Below, one piece after another: positions 35,300 through 46,790 of a stretch of 64,000 nucleotides of DNA. Origin of the DNA: Mytilus galloprovincialis (lineage: Eukaryota > Mollusca > Bivalvia > Mytilida > Mytilidae); NCBI RefSeq assembly GCF_965363235.1, contig NC_134849.1, forward strand, positions 57,493,122 through 57,557,121. Direction: 5' to 3'. The notes under the pieces were generated by a model that had not been told where the DNA came from, made no database searches, and worked only from the letters and a program-made list of their open reading frames with translations. The number at the start of each line of letters is the position of its first letter. Position 1 is the first letter of the stretch. The position numbers were made by a program, and so were the translations under genes.

Positions 35300-36000
35300 A
35301 ACTGATACATGTATTGAAGACTCTGAAAATCACAGTAAAACACCTTTCCCAAGGATTTTAATGAACTGACTTCTGTTTTTGATAAAAACCCACGAACGAC
35401 GTGTTCCAGTAGATACCCTTGACCAAAATGAGATATTAAGAAAATACGCGACAGTATATCTTGAAGAGCGAAATCCATTTTCGATAGATAAATAATGATG
35501 AAATTTAGTAAATGGGTTGACTAGTTTGTGATATCGAAACTCCTTGTGTAAATTTTTCATTTATACAGATATTACACAGAATACGTTGTTATGGTCGTGG
35601 TAGTTTTGAATCCCCCAACCCACGAATTGACATACTAACCACGCTTCATTTGAGAAAGAACTCCATACATTTCAGTGCACCGTTAGTCTTATTCCGAATT
35701 ACTGTGTTTTGAAAACGAAGATTGATTGTATTTTTCCTTTTCTTTTGAGCATGATTTCTATTGTTTGACTTGGCTTTGTTCTTTTTGAATGCCCTGTTTA
35801 AACCAGTTTTATAAAAGAGACTACATGACATATCAAGTATTGGGAATTGCGACATTTCTACAGACTGAGGGGGAACAGACTTGAGTTTCAACATTTTATT
35901 TCATAGTTAGCAACACATACACGACACCTTGTCTTATAAGAGTCCGGCCATTACAAGGAATTCGAAGTACCGGTGATCATGTCATACATCTTTAAGTATA
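35300..36000. other. No recognisable gene
   Basis: Contains a low-complexity Lys/Asn-rich - strand ORF (35646-35894) that I do not consider a gene. Confidence 0.45.
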
Positions 36001-36019
36001 TTGCATAATGGTGGGCCGT

Positions 36020-36150
36020 AGTGGTAGTCCGACGTTTCAATAGTCCGACGGTCCAATGGTCCGACGGTTCGATAGTCCGTCGGTTCAACGGTCCGACTAT
36101 TTTTTAGTGTCCTACAGTTCGATGATCCGACGGTTTAGTCGATTTAAAAC
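36020..36150. repeat. Short tandem repeat of 'ggtccgacggttc' type
   Basis: About eight imperfect 14-16 bp units such as 'tagtccgacggtccaatg' and 'cagttcgatgatccgacg'. It lies about 130 bp past the stop of the PARP-zinc-finger/PC4 gene. Confidence 0.85.
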
Positions 36151-36279
36151 TGTCCTGGGCATTCTAAAACAACAAAGGTCCTGATTCATGCATAAAATCC
36201 ACACTTTTCATTCAGATGACGATAGCATTAGTTGTCATTAATTAATTACGTTTAAAAAGTGTCGAACGGTTTATATTCA

Positions 36280-37553
36280 TCAAGACAACTTGCGCAATGA
36301 CTTGTTAATATTGTTTATATTTTCCTGTAGCTGTTTCCATTGATCTGGTTTAAGTCTAATACCTCGGTCCGACTCGGAAAACGTTTTTTCTTCCGAAAAC
36401 TCGCGAATATCAACGACCACTTCTTCTCCGGAGGCGAAGACTCCAACACGACGTTTCCATGACAGTGAAAACAAAATCCAGTCTGCAAAAGAGAAAAAAA
36501 AAGAATCTTTTATAATCAGAGAAAATATTCTTTACACTATGGACGTTACTTTCGGAATACTACGGTATAGAAGAACTTATCTGTATTTGTCAAAACCTTT
36601 TGAAAGTTTTGGGTTCTCAATAGTCTCTAAATTCGTACTTTATTTGTTAGTTTCAACTTTTTTGGTTAAAGCGTCACTGATTCGTCTTTTGGTGCCTGGA
36701 ACTGGAATGGTACTTCCATCTACTTTTGCGTATTGTTTGTTTAGATTTTAATTTTTTTTTTTTTTTTTCGCATTTTATATTTAATTTTTTGAGTTTTTTT
36801 TATTTTACTTTTTGTTAAATTAAAACTTATAGGCAGTAAGGGTGAGCATCTTCAGTACAATTAGAAGTAAGCACGACAAACAAAATCATTACCTGGAAAT
36901 TCTTCTTTTCCCGGCAATTTATTTTTATCTTTGCAATCTTTTTTATCTTTCTCTTTTTCTTTCTCTTTCAATGTTTTCTGTGTAGTAGCAATGGCACTAT
37001 TGATATCATCTACCTGTAATTCTAATTTATTCCATTGTTCACAGTTTAGACTGATTCCGTACTTCGTTGGTTTCGCGCATGTGCGTCCTCTAGGAACAAA
37101 GTACTTCCGGATGCTCACGTGCAGGTTTGTCTGCACCTTGGTTACAGTGCAACACACTAAATTCGTCAAATCGAAAGTGTTGTCATCAAGTTCATAATCA
37201 CCATCCGCTTCCGAACCTTCATAAGGAATTTCTAATTTAGATCCAGATTTTCGTCGACCAATGGAGGGTGCGGAACTGGCATCGGTAAGAAGTCTACTTT
37301 TATCACTCGGAGGAATACCGGAGAAACCGTCCACTAGTTCAGCAAGTGTATTTCCATCAACACCCCGCAAATGGTTTCTATAGTAACAGTTTGTCCAGAA
37401 ACAAACATAATGAAACCAGGAACTAGATTTATATTCCCGTACTCCAAGTCGAAGTTGATCTGAATTGATCAAGGATTTGCACCCACAACAACGAATATCA
37501 ACTTTTGTTGGTTGTGAGCTTACAATGAATGGAAGAGTTTTAACACGCTTCAT
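36280..37553 (-). CDS. PARP-type zinc finger plus two PC4 domains, two-exon gene
   Basis: Exon 1 37553-36893 (donor ccag|gtaatg), exon 2 36482-36280 (acceptor cttttgcag|ac). The join turns a split codon into Asp and gives 287 residues. I start at the ATG at 37553 (MKRVKTLPF), because the frame upstream only offers TTG. Domains: PARP-type finger (C22xxC25 ... H48xxC51, with WFHYVCFW); an acidic linker; PC4 domain 1 (about 120-185: LHVSIRKYF, KYGISLNCEQWNKLE); a Lys/Glu-rich stretch (KEKEKEKDKKDCKDK); PC4 domain 2 (about 222-285: EEVVVDIREF, DRGIRLKPDQWKQL). In other proteins the finger binds DNA breaks and PC4 binds single-stranded DNA as a transcription/repair cofactor, so a nuclear nucleic-acid-binding role is inferred. 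No ADP-ribosyltransferase domain is present. Confidence 0.85.
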
Positions 37554-37600
37554 TTTTGTATTGATTATGTCTGACAAACCGAAAATTCCTTTTAAAGTGT

Positions 37601-37609
37601 ATATATATA
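37601..37609 (-). promoter_or_regulatory. Candidate TATA box of the PARP-finger/PC4 gene
   Basis: 'ctatatata' on the - strand, about 50 nt upstream of the chosen ATG at 37553. A start site 25-30 nt downstream would leave a short 5' UTR. Confidence 0.45.
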
Positions 37610-38559
37610 GTTATCTCCCTTCCAATTTGTTTATACGTACTCAAATTATACACAATATACTATTGATTTTATCGATCAAGCCATTACACATTTAAACAAT
37701 TTAAATGTATAGTGGTATATTGAACCTTTTTACCTATTTAAGATAACGTTTTAACTATTCAATGAATTGGATTAAACCCACACAAACATGTTCAAAGATT
37801 TCCAATAAGATGAATTCTTTTTAGCCCAAGAGTCTAGTATTAATAGAAGAAAAGCTTGATATAATTTTTAATTGCATATAACATAAATGTGATTAAAAGA
37901 ATTGAATGATTCTTTTTTTTTTTAGTTATTTTCAGGATCGCAAAACCTAATTGATCGTGTGTACATTTGGAATGAAAAATGAGTCTTGCAATATATATAT
38001 ATTCGAAAGGTGCTTCAGATTTCTAAGGTGGCATGGTTAACGACACTGCATACGGAGAACCTGTTGGTGAATTTGAATTCGGGAAGACAATAATTCAAGA
38101 GCAAATTCTTTTCTAAAGATTTTGATAAAATAAACGATTTTCCTGAAAAAATTTTGTTCAAGTTTTTAATAAGTTTCTAAAACATATTTATCATTCTTTG
38201 ATTTAAGGTATCATATGCCATTTACGTATACAAAACCATCTTCCTTCTTTTTTTTAATTCAATTTGTATCAAGTTACTTTCAAGTATATACAACATCTTC
38301 CTCTTTTATATATCAAATTTTAAATATCAAATGACTTTAAACGTAAATTGAATGTGAAATATTCTTGTTATATATTTGAATACTTAAACTTTTACATACG
38401 TCTATTGGATACTGTCCTCACTCAGACCTTGCTGAAATGTTAACTGGTTTTGTTTTTACTTAAACATAGAATTGTTTTGCAAATTTAAATGTATGTTTTC
38501 AATAAAATTATCACAATACTTTTTTTAAACAGAGTTTTACAGTGCTTATTGTTGTATGC

Positions 38560-39400
38560 TAGTGTATTCTGCCGCTCAATTGAAGTGAAGGTATGATGCC
38601 TGATTTTAGATCTTCGCAGGGCGGGCAATGCATGCATTGCAAGCTAAAAGACACCAACCCTCTCAACGCACGTGGTCTTGGTTCTCATGGCGTTCGTGCT
38701 ATTCTCTAAGGTTCACTCAAAAGTCTCACCTTGATTTGTGTTTTCTTGGTCGATTTCCAAAATTTATAATCAGTTTGAATCTAAGTTTTGGCTGTTCGCC
38801 CGGTTGTATGACTATTAAAGAATTAATGGTATGCTACTGTTGCCTTTACTTACTGTGCGTATTGCTGTTAATTTTGTTCATTCCGCCCTAGAATGAATGT
38901 ATGTTGGCTGAAGCAGATCAACACAAGGCGGGTGATGAATGCAATGCAGGATACGTTTATCCTGTCGAAGCATTCGGTTCATACAATTCCCTCAGGTTAA
39001 ATGTCTTACTTTGATTTGCGTTTTCTTGATTCTTGCCGGATTTAAAATCTGTCTACTACTCTACTGTTGCCTTAATTCTTCAGATTTATAGGACCACAGA
39101 ATTTTCTTGAGTCATTGGAGATAACGAAACTCATATCCTTGCATCACAAGCAAACACGGCTTTTATGGTGAAAAGTTATTATATAAAACTAGATGAGATG
39201 CCTCGTGTAAGGAGAGTGACACGGTCACTGCACGCTAAGAACCTTAGACAGTTCCGTAGTCAGTTTGTTGGAAAGTCTCCTTTCTATACATACCCAACAT
39301 ACCCTTCATTAAATCGACGGTTGAAACTATTGTCTTTTATCCGGGTCAATCAATTTCAGAATATACCTTTTTGATTTGGTTTCATTTTCCCCGTCCTAGT
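38560..39400 (+). repeat. Degenerate ~300-bp tandem units in unit A (two)
   Basis: Each has 'attccgcc', 'gcagggcgg' or 'acaaggcgg', 'aatgca(t/a)gca', a 'tctcaaggttcactc/ccctcaggttaaatgtc' block and 'gatttgcgttttcttg'. Two short ORFs here (38628-38891, 39165-39374) are not conserved in unit B and look non-coding. Confidence 0.65.
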
Positions 39401-39621
39401 TATGCATGATGTTGTGATACTGAACGCAAACAAACTACAATAAGTCAAACAAAAAACGTAATCCTCTATCTCAGCTTCATATAACACACTTATATTTTTA
39501 ATCTAGATATTTGAAAAATTGGTTTGTAAATTTTGTTCTTTTCAAGAACATTGTTTCTTTCTGTCATTTATATCATATATACAATTACTATCTGTAATAC
39601 AGTAGGGACATTCGTAATATA

Positions 39622-40501
39622 TACTAGTCAACAATAGAAACGATACACGACTTTGAAATAAAATTTATCAAAAAGTATTAAATATAAAACAAAATGAAAT
39701 ACACTATTTTAAAAAGCTTTCATTTGCTATGTATGCACATGTGATAATGAAAATCAAAACTTGTCGGAAAGTATCTAAATTCCCTGTAAACGACTATAGG
39801 GTGCAAATAAGTTTTGCGGAAAGTTGAATAAAAAATCGACACGTAATTTTCTAATACCTAAATAAAATTTCAACTTTGTTTAAAAATATTCAATATGCTA
39901 ATCAAGTTGTGTTTCGTGTTGTAACTAATGGGTTGAAATATTGTTTTTTTCAAATTTCTGGGAAAAAAAGTGTTTTTTTGAAATCTCAAAAAATGCAAAA
40001 AAAAATTTTTTTATTTTTGTCTCAAATCAATGCTTTGGATATGAAAACAACACACAGTAAATTTGGAACATTTCGGATTAGTTTTAAGATTGTGACCGCT
40101 TTTTGAATATCACTTTACACATACTGTCTATGGTAAATCAGTTGATAATGTATACATTTTAACGATTTCTCGTGGGGCCGAACTTTGGTAAACAAATAAA
40201 CGAAGAAACTGTATGATTTTTAAAAACAAATTGATGGCAAACATTGTCTTTACCTTTAAATGAGAGGTTGGCATCATTGGTTGAAACTTCTGTTTTTCAA
40301 ATTGTCGTTTTATGTAAATTTTGTAAAAAACAAAAAAAATCGTCAAAAAACATCACGAAAGCAAAAAAAATATTTTTTTTAAACGGATTTATATTTCCAT
40401 AATGATTAAGTATTACTACCTTCTATATTGGTCCTATAAACGGAAAACTTTATCTTAAATTTGAAAAAAAAGTCTTGTATCGTTTCTTTTGTTGACTAGT
40501 A
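39622..40501. mobile_element. 880-bp Tc1/mariner-type non-autonomous element
   Basis: Ends are inverted repeats: 'tactagtcaacaatagaaac'-'gataca' on the left and, on the right, the complement 'tactagtcaacaaaagaaac'-'gataca'. A TA target duplication flanks it (39620-39621, 40502-40503). Unit B has the uninterrupted site 'cgtaatatagtttcatt' with one TA at 45999-46000. The interior is AT-rich with no transposase ORF. Confidence 0.9.
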
Positions 40502-40800
40502 TAGTTTCATTAAAACGAAAATAATGACAAGGTATTTTGAACATTTTATTAATGATTTAAAGGGAAAGGTTAAGCATATTATAACTTTGGACAAAAATTC
40601 AGTCATTTTTTTAAAGTGCAAAAATTACGAAAAGGTCTGTTGCATATATATTGTAGAGTTATAGAGTAAGAGATCCTACCTCAAAGACTTGACTCAAATG
40701 GTTATAATAACAGATAACTCATCTTATAATCAGATAACTTTGAAAACAAGAATGGATAAATTCTTATAATAGTTCAAATTATTGTTTTAAAATTTCACTT

Positions 40801-42808
40801 TTAGTCAAATTTTATTTTAAAAACATCAATATACTCTCCACCAGCTATATAAACTGTGTTATCGTCAGTGCTAATCCACATGTCCCAAGGATCAACGACT
40901 TTTTCGAACTTTTCCAATAGAGTAGCTTGCTTTTTTCCATCGTTAGATAAAGCATATAAAGCGCCTTTCTTGTCAAGAATTATAAGCACATTTAAGGACA
41001 ACATAACAATACTAACTGGATTTCTTATCTTGTCACTCTTGTACGTGAATATATTTCGACCATTCAGGGAAGAACATTTTATTTCTTTTTCAATTGTAGT
41101 GTAAAATATTTTTTCCTTGGAAATGGTCATGCCATTCAGTCCTCTGGAATTGGTGTTGGTTGGAAAACCTCTTGTCATTTCCATTGGTGGATCAGATGGA
41201 AAGAACTTCTTCACTGAATCATCGACTATTATATAAATATGTTTATCAAATCTACATAATGCTCCGACAAAGTCTGTGTTGAACGATACTCTATTTATAT
41301 GGGCAATAGTTTCGCCTTTTAAATCAGCAGAAAATAGTTTTTTTAGTATAGCATGATATAAAAATTCGACTGAGGTCTTTATCGAAATATAGGCGTTTAA
41401 CACTTCCAGTTATCTTTGTTTTATTTATCGTCAGCCCGGTTGTTATGTCAACTAAATGAAGTATGTTGGGGTTAGTAGAAGCGTCACCTAGCAAAATGAA
41501 TTTATCAGCGATGCATACGCCACACGTTAATTTTGACCCAGGAAAGTGCATTGTTCTTAAATGCTCAATTCTTATGCCTTCAAATCTCTGGATACATATC
41601 TCAAAGTTCGAACAAATTTTGAATACATCACCCATCTGATTAGTATCTTTCTCTCTTTCTTCAATACTTAAAGATCCAATTTGATCAACACTCTCAACCT
41701 TCTGAAGTGTCTCATTTTTCTTGAAACTTAGGTAAATGTCGATATCACTACCGCAAATTTGTTCTAGCTCTGTGGTGCTGTTCTCGATTTGTTTTTTAAC
41801 TGTTTCCACGTGTAAGAAAAAAAAATGTGTTATGCTTCCTGATGTTTGAACAACTTCGGTTACTTTTGCCCAGTGTTCGATGCTTTGAATCAGTTGTTCT
41901 AATAACCGTATTCGTATGTTTAGTCTGGTATTTTGTTCATCATGAAACACTGTCAATTGTTTCTTGAATGTTTCGAAGCAAATATCTAACTTAGATCTAA
42001 TACCTTGGATGAAATTAGCAGCATCCTCTTCTGTGTTTTCTGCCATCACTTTGATATTGGCCTTTTCCTGTTGTTTTGCCTGCAAAAGAGTTGTTGTTGA
42101 TTCCCTTAATATATCATTAAGTTTTTCAAGTAGTGTCTTATACATTCCACTGCTGTGAACAATTTCTTCGATTGACTTCACATTATCACATTTTCTATGA
42201 TTGATGCCTGCACATAAACCGCAACATGCAGTTTTATGTTGAAAGCAAAAAACGTCGACCATTTTCAATGGATGCATCCCACAGTATTCTGAAACTGCCC
42301 TAAGATCTAAACCACCTGTTTTACGCCCAACGTCCTCAATGGGAACAACATCATGTGTCATTAGAAGTGTCATCCTATTATGCATTGAAATGCATTTCTC
42401 ACAAAAAGCTTCATAGCACTGTTTACACCAGGATTTCGCCTCGAATGTTTGATTATATCTCTTGCAAGTTTGGCATTCCAAAGCTTTATTTCCGTGATCC
42501 ATAGTTAACACAGTATTTATGATAACGTTATCCTGTAACGATTTAGCCCATTGGTCTAGTTTAGCTTCAGCATCTTTTGGTTTAACCACTGTTCTACACA
42601 CGGGGCAATTAAAGTCTTTTATTGCAATATCCTTCTTTCGAGCTGTAGACAAAATGAATTCATGAATACATTGCTCACAAAATGAATGTAAGCATGGCAA
42701 TATTTTTGGCGATTTTAACGTTTCTGAACAGACTGGACAAGAAAATGTATCAGAACTTTTTGATAAATCCATTGTACGCTTGTTCATATCACTTCCTGTT
42801 TGTGTCAT
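40801..42808 (-). CDS. TRIM-like RING/B-box/coiled-coil/propeller gene, copy 1 (frameshifted)
   Basis: The intact frame 42808-41324 gives 494 residues. RING C3HC4 (C24, C27, C39, H41, C44, C47, C68, C71); B-box 1 (about 110-150, CxxC...CEKCISMH); B-box 2 (about 175-215, YCGMH...CCGLCAGINH); coiled coil (about 225-340); start of a C-terminal beta-propeller (GVCIADKFILLGD, LHLVDITTG). Compared with copy 2, one extra base in a run of seven A (coding strand; 41338-41344) shifts the frame and ends the protein at 41324. The remaining propeller (ADLKGETIAH to FKIKFD) continues in another frame to 40801. So it is either a RING protein with a cut propeller, a pseudogene, or a sequencing error in a homopolymer. 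Family members are usually E3 ubiquitin ligases, expanded in bivalve immunity. Single exon. The ATG at 42787 (MNKRTMDLS) may be the true start given the TATA box. Confidence 0.88.
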
Positions 42809-42826
42809 CCACTATTACTATATGGA

Positions 42827-42834
42827 TATTTATA
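42827..42834 (-). promoter_or_regulatory. TATA box of TRIM-like copy 1
   Basis: 'tataaata' on the - strand about 20 nt before the first ATG; the same 'ctataaatatccatat' block is kept upstream of copy 2. A normal start site 25-30 nt downstream would fall at or past the first ATG, favouring the second ATG at 42787. Confidence 0.55.
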
Positions 42835-42860
42835 GAAATTCACCAGTGCACTTTTGATTA

Positions 42861-43330
42861 GAGAGAAAGAAAATCATATATTATTCAAAGCGAGATAATC
42901 AACGAATTGAATTCAAAGTGTTATTTAGTGTTTTCTATTTATTAGAATTCAATACAGACCTAAATATGGATTTTTTTAAATTTAGTTTGACCATAAGCTG
43001 TCATTCTAGAATACAATACTGCCGGCAGACAAAAACCAGTGAGAACAATATTTGTATACCCTTTAACAACCCCTTTAAAAGTTTAAGGATAATACCAGTC
43101 TTAATCCTATATTTAATATACTGAATAAAATTTAAAATAAGAAGTATTTAATTCTTAAAGGGATATGAAATGGATTTCTGGCATATTTTATGTTAAGAAA
43201 ATTATTGAACATATCCATGAATATATACCAAATTAAGTCATTTGTGTACTTAATGTTACATTTAGCTTGAATCCGTTACGTATAATCAACATAAATAAAG
43301 TGATTGTTGAGTAAACATTTTAACAACTAA
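42861..43330. other. No recognisable gene
   Basis: AT-rich spacer between the duplication units; short ORF at 42918 has no match. Confidence 0.4.
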
Positions 43331-43332
43331 TT

Positions 43333-43860
43333 AGGTCTTTCCTCTTTGACGTGGAAAATCCTCATGGTTTGGTGCTGATTATTATATTTTTTTTTATCTT
43401 CCGCTCCTTTTATATCACAAGTTGTCGCTTAGATTTTTGGTATATGATATCGTACAGTTAATGTGCATTTGAAACTCTCCCTGTTAAACCGAAAACTTAT
43501 CCTTGTAAGAGCTACCTCCCAAAACACTGTTCTAAAATTTCCTCCGTAACAAAAAAGGTACCGACAAGTTCTTTTTCTTAATTGTTCGTCACATCTTTAG
43601 AAATTTTGACTGACTTAGACCGAAGCAATTCACCTACATCTGATAGGAGATATCTACTACTGACAACTACATTTTTCTGTATGTTCCAGTAAGCCGTATA
43701 GACATGGGGATTTATAATAGAGGTCCATGGGTCCAAACTTTGAAAATGAGGTAAAGGTCAAATGTTAAGTCCTTGTTCTAAATTTTGTCTAATCGGATAT
43801 TACTAAATTTCTTCTACGATTACTGACTCTTTCTTCCTTTGCATTTCCCCTTCGCATTTG
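43333..43860. repeat. Diverged 'taggtctttcc' repeat
   Basis: Related to 24829-26030 through 'taggtctttcc', 'tgtcgcttagat' and 'ttggtatatgatatcg'. It abuts the start of duplication unit B. Confidence 0.6.
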
Positions 43861-44257
43861 CGCTGAGATGGTCGAATTTCTAAGGTATCATGGTTAAAGT
43901 CACTGCATACGAAGAATCTGTTGGTGAATTTGAGTACGGGAAGACAACAATTTAAAAGCAATATATGTCTGAAGATTGTGATGAAAAATAATAACCCTTA
44001 AAAAGAAAGTCGTTGTACACGTGTTTTATGGTTACACTTAGCCATTCAAGTATCTAAAACATAGTCATCCTCCTTAAATTTAAAGTATCATATAACTATA
44101 AAGCGTATAAAAACATCTTCTACTTTTTAATAAAATTATCCAATGTATCTAATGACTTTCAAGTATGTACAAAATCTTCCTCTTTTTTTTTTTAAATTTG
44201 AAGTACCATTTTACTTTAAATTCATGAGAGATATTCTTGCTGTATATCTAATATATA

Positions 44258-44420
44258 TAAGAAGATGTGGTATGACCACCGCATGAGTGCCAATTAGACA
44301 ACTCTCCATCCAAGTCACAATTTGTAAAAGAAAGTCATTATAGGTCAAATTTCGGTCTTCAGCAAGGAGCCTTGGAGCACGCCGAACAGCAAGCTATAAT
44401 AAAGGTCCCCAAAAATGACT
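44258..44420 (-). repeat. 'gttgtctcattggcac' repeat inserted in unit B only
   Basis: 'aagaagatgtggtatgacca'... through 'gacaactctccatcc' and 'gcaaggagccttggagc' is the reverse complement of the repeat at 16756-17105. Unit A has no such block at the corresponding place (about 38370). Confidence 0.75.
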
Positions 44421-46189
44421 AATGTAAATCCATTACAACGGGAAAACCAACGATCTAGTTTATATATATATATATATCAACGAGAAACACTTATGAACCA
44501 CATCAACACACGACAACTACTGAATATCAGGTTCCTAATGTTCATTATTTTTATGTACTTTTACACACAAATGTATGCATCTATTGGATATTGTCATGAC
44601 CGTGGTGTAATGTTTACTGCCTTTTTAAAACTTAAACTGGAAATTGATTTGCAAATTTACTTTTACAATAAAATTAACACAATACGTCTTTTAAACTTAG
44701 TTTTACTGTACGTATTGTTGTGTGCTTCTAAAACTCCGCCGCTTGAATGAAGAAGATTTTCGCAGGGCGGACAATGCATGCATAGAAGGAGACGCTTACC
44801 CTCCCGTCGCACCCGTTCTTGGTTCTCATGGATTTCATGCTATTCTCTAAGGTTCACTCAAAAGTCTTACCAAGGTTTCCCAGTTTTTTAAATCGGTTTA
44901 AAACTCAGTTTTAGTTTGTGACCGGGATTTTGTTTGCTTAATTGATGTATGACTATTGAACAGTGGTATACTACTGTTTCCTCTGTTTACTGTGCGTATT
45001 GCTGTGCGTTTAATCATTCCGCCGCTTGAACTAAGGTATGTTGCCTTGACGCGAGTGGTGCATTGCCAGAGACGCTTACCCTCCCGGCGCACCCGTTATT
45101 GGTTCTCATGGCGTTCATGCTATTCTCTACGGTTCACTCAAAAGTCTCACCTTGATTTGTGTTTTCTTGGTCGATTTCCAAGATTTATAATCGGTTTGAA
45201 TCTGAGATTTATGTTTTGACTCGGATTTGTTTTCGCTTAAACGATGTATGACTATTGAACAGCGGTATGCTACTGTTGCCTTAACTTACTGTGAGTATTG
45301 CTGTGTATTTGTTCATTCCGCCGCTTGAATGTATGTATGTTGCCTGGAGCAGATCTACGCAAGGCGGGTGGCGAATGCAATGCAAGAGCTGCTTACCCTG
45401 TCAAAGCAGCCGGTCTTGCTATTAAGAAGTTCATGCGATTCCCTCAGGTCAAATGTCTTACATTGATTTGCGTTTTCTTGATCGATTTCCAGGATTTTGA
45501 AATCTACTCTACTGTTGCCTTAGTTCATCAGATGTATAGGACCAAAGGATTCATATCCTTGCACAACAAGCAATTTATGCCCTGTATGTGAGATTGTCTG
45601 CATGTGATGCCGCTTGTAAGGAAAGTGAAACGGTCACTGCACGCTCAGAAACCTTGACAGTTCAGTAGGTAGTTTGTTGGAAGGTAACCTTTCTATCCAT
45701 ACCCTACAAACCTTCATTCAAACGACGGTTGAAACTACTGTCCTTTATCCGGGTAGATCAATTGCAGAATATACTTTTTTGATTTGTTATCATTTTCCCC
45801 TGTCCTAATTAAGCATGATGATGTGATACTAAACGTAAACAATCAACAATAAGTCAATCAAAAAAAATAACTTTTATTTTTAATCTAGATATTTGAACAA
45901 TTGTGGTTTGTAAATTTTTTTTTAATAACATTGTTTCCTTCTGTCATTTATATCATTATACAATTACTATCTGTAATACAGTGAGGACATTCGTAATATA
46001 GTTTCATTAAAACGAAAGTAATGACAAGGTATTTTACACATTTTATTAATGATTGTAAAGGTTAAGCATTTTATAATTTTGGACGAAAATTCAGTAATTT
46101 TCAAAGTGCATAGATTACGTTAAATATATATTGTACAGTTATAGAGCAGAAGATCCCATCTTAAAGACTTAATCACAAGGCTATAATAA

Positions 46190-46745
46190 CAGATAACTCA
46201 TCTTATAATCAGATAACTCATCTTATAATCAGATAGCTTCTCATCTTATAATCAGATAACTCATCTTATAATCAGATAACTCATCTTATAATCAGATAAC
46301 TCATCTTATAATCAGATAACTCATCTTATAATCAGATAACTCATCTTATAATCAGATAACTCATCTTATAATCAGATAAGTCATCTTATAATCAGATAAG
46401 TCATCTTATAATCAGATAAGTCATCTTATAATCAGATAACTCATCTTATAATCAGATAGCTCCTCATCTTATAATCAGATAACTCATCTTATAATCAGAT
46501 AACTCATCTTATAATCAGATAACTCATCTTATAATCAGATAACTCATCTTATAATCAGATAAGTCATCTTATAATCAGATAACTCATCTTATAATCAGAT
46601 AACTCATCTTATAATCAGATAACTCATCTTATAATCAGATAACTCATCTTATAATCAGATAACTCATCTTATAATCAGATAAGTCATCTTATAATCAGAT
46701 AAGTCATCTTATAATCAGATAAGTCATCTTATAATCAGATAACTT
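46190..46745. repeat. 20-bp minisatellite, about 27 units
   Basis: Unit 'cagataactcatcttataat', with an a-to-g variant ('agataagtc') in several neighbouring units and two longer units ('cagatagct(t/c)ctc'). It lies just past the stop of TRIM copy 2 (46791), so probably in its 3' UTR or flank. Unit A holds only about two units at the same place (40705-40740). Confidence 0.97.
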
Positions 46746-46790
46746 TGACAAAAGAATGGACAAATTCTTTTAAAAGTTCGAATTATTGTT

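Larger units (their letters stand above)
38020..42860. repeat. Segmental duplication, unit A
   Basis: Opens 'atttctaaggtggcatggtt', runs through degenerate ~280-bp tandem units (38560-39400), a mini-repeat and the TRIM-like gene, and ends just past its TATA region. The same order is found at 43878-48860. The two units are in direct orientation. Differences are an 880-bp transposon (A only), the 'gttgtctcattgg' repeat (B only), two against three tandem units, and minisatellite length. Confidence 0.85.

Noticed and set aside
39165-39374. Short basic ORF 'VTRSLHAKNLRQF' as a gene
   Set aside because: The corresponding stretch of unit B (about 45600-45780) is interrupted, so the frame is not conserved.
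46190-46745. CRISPR-like array
   Set aside because: Units are contiguous 20-mers without distinct spacers, in a eukaryotic locus; it is a minisatellite.
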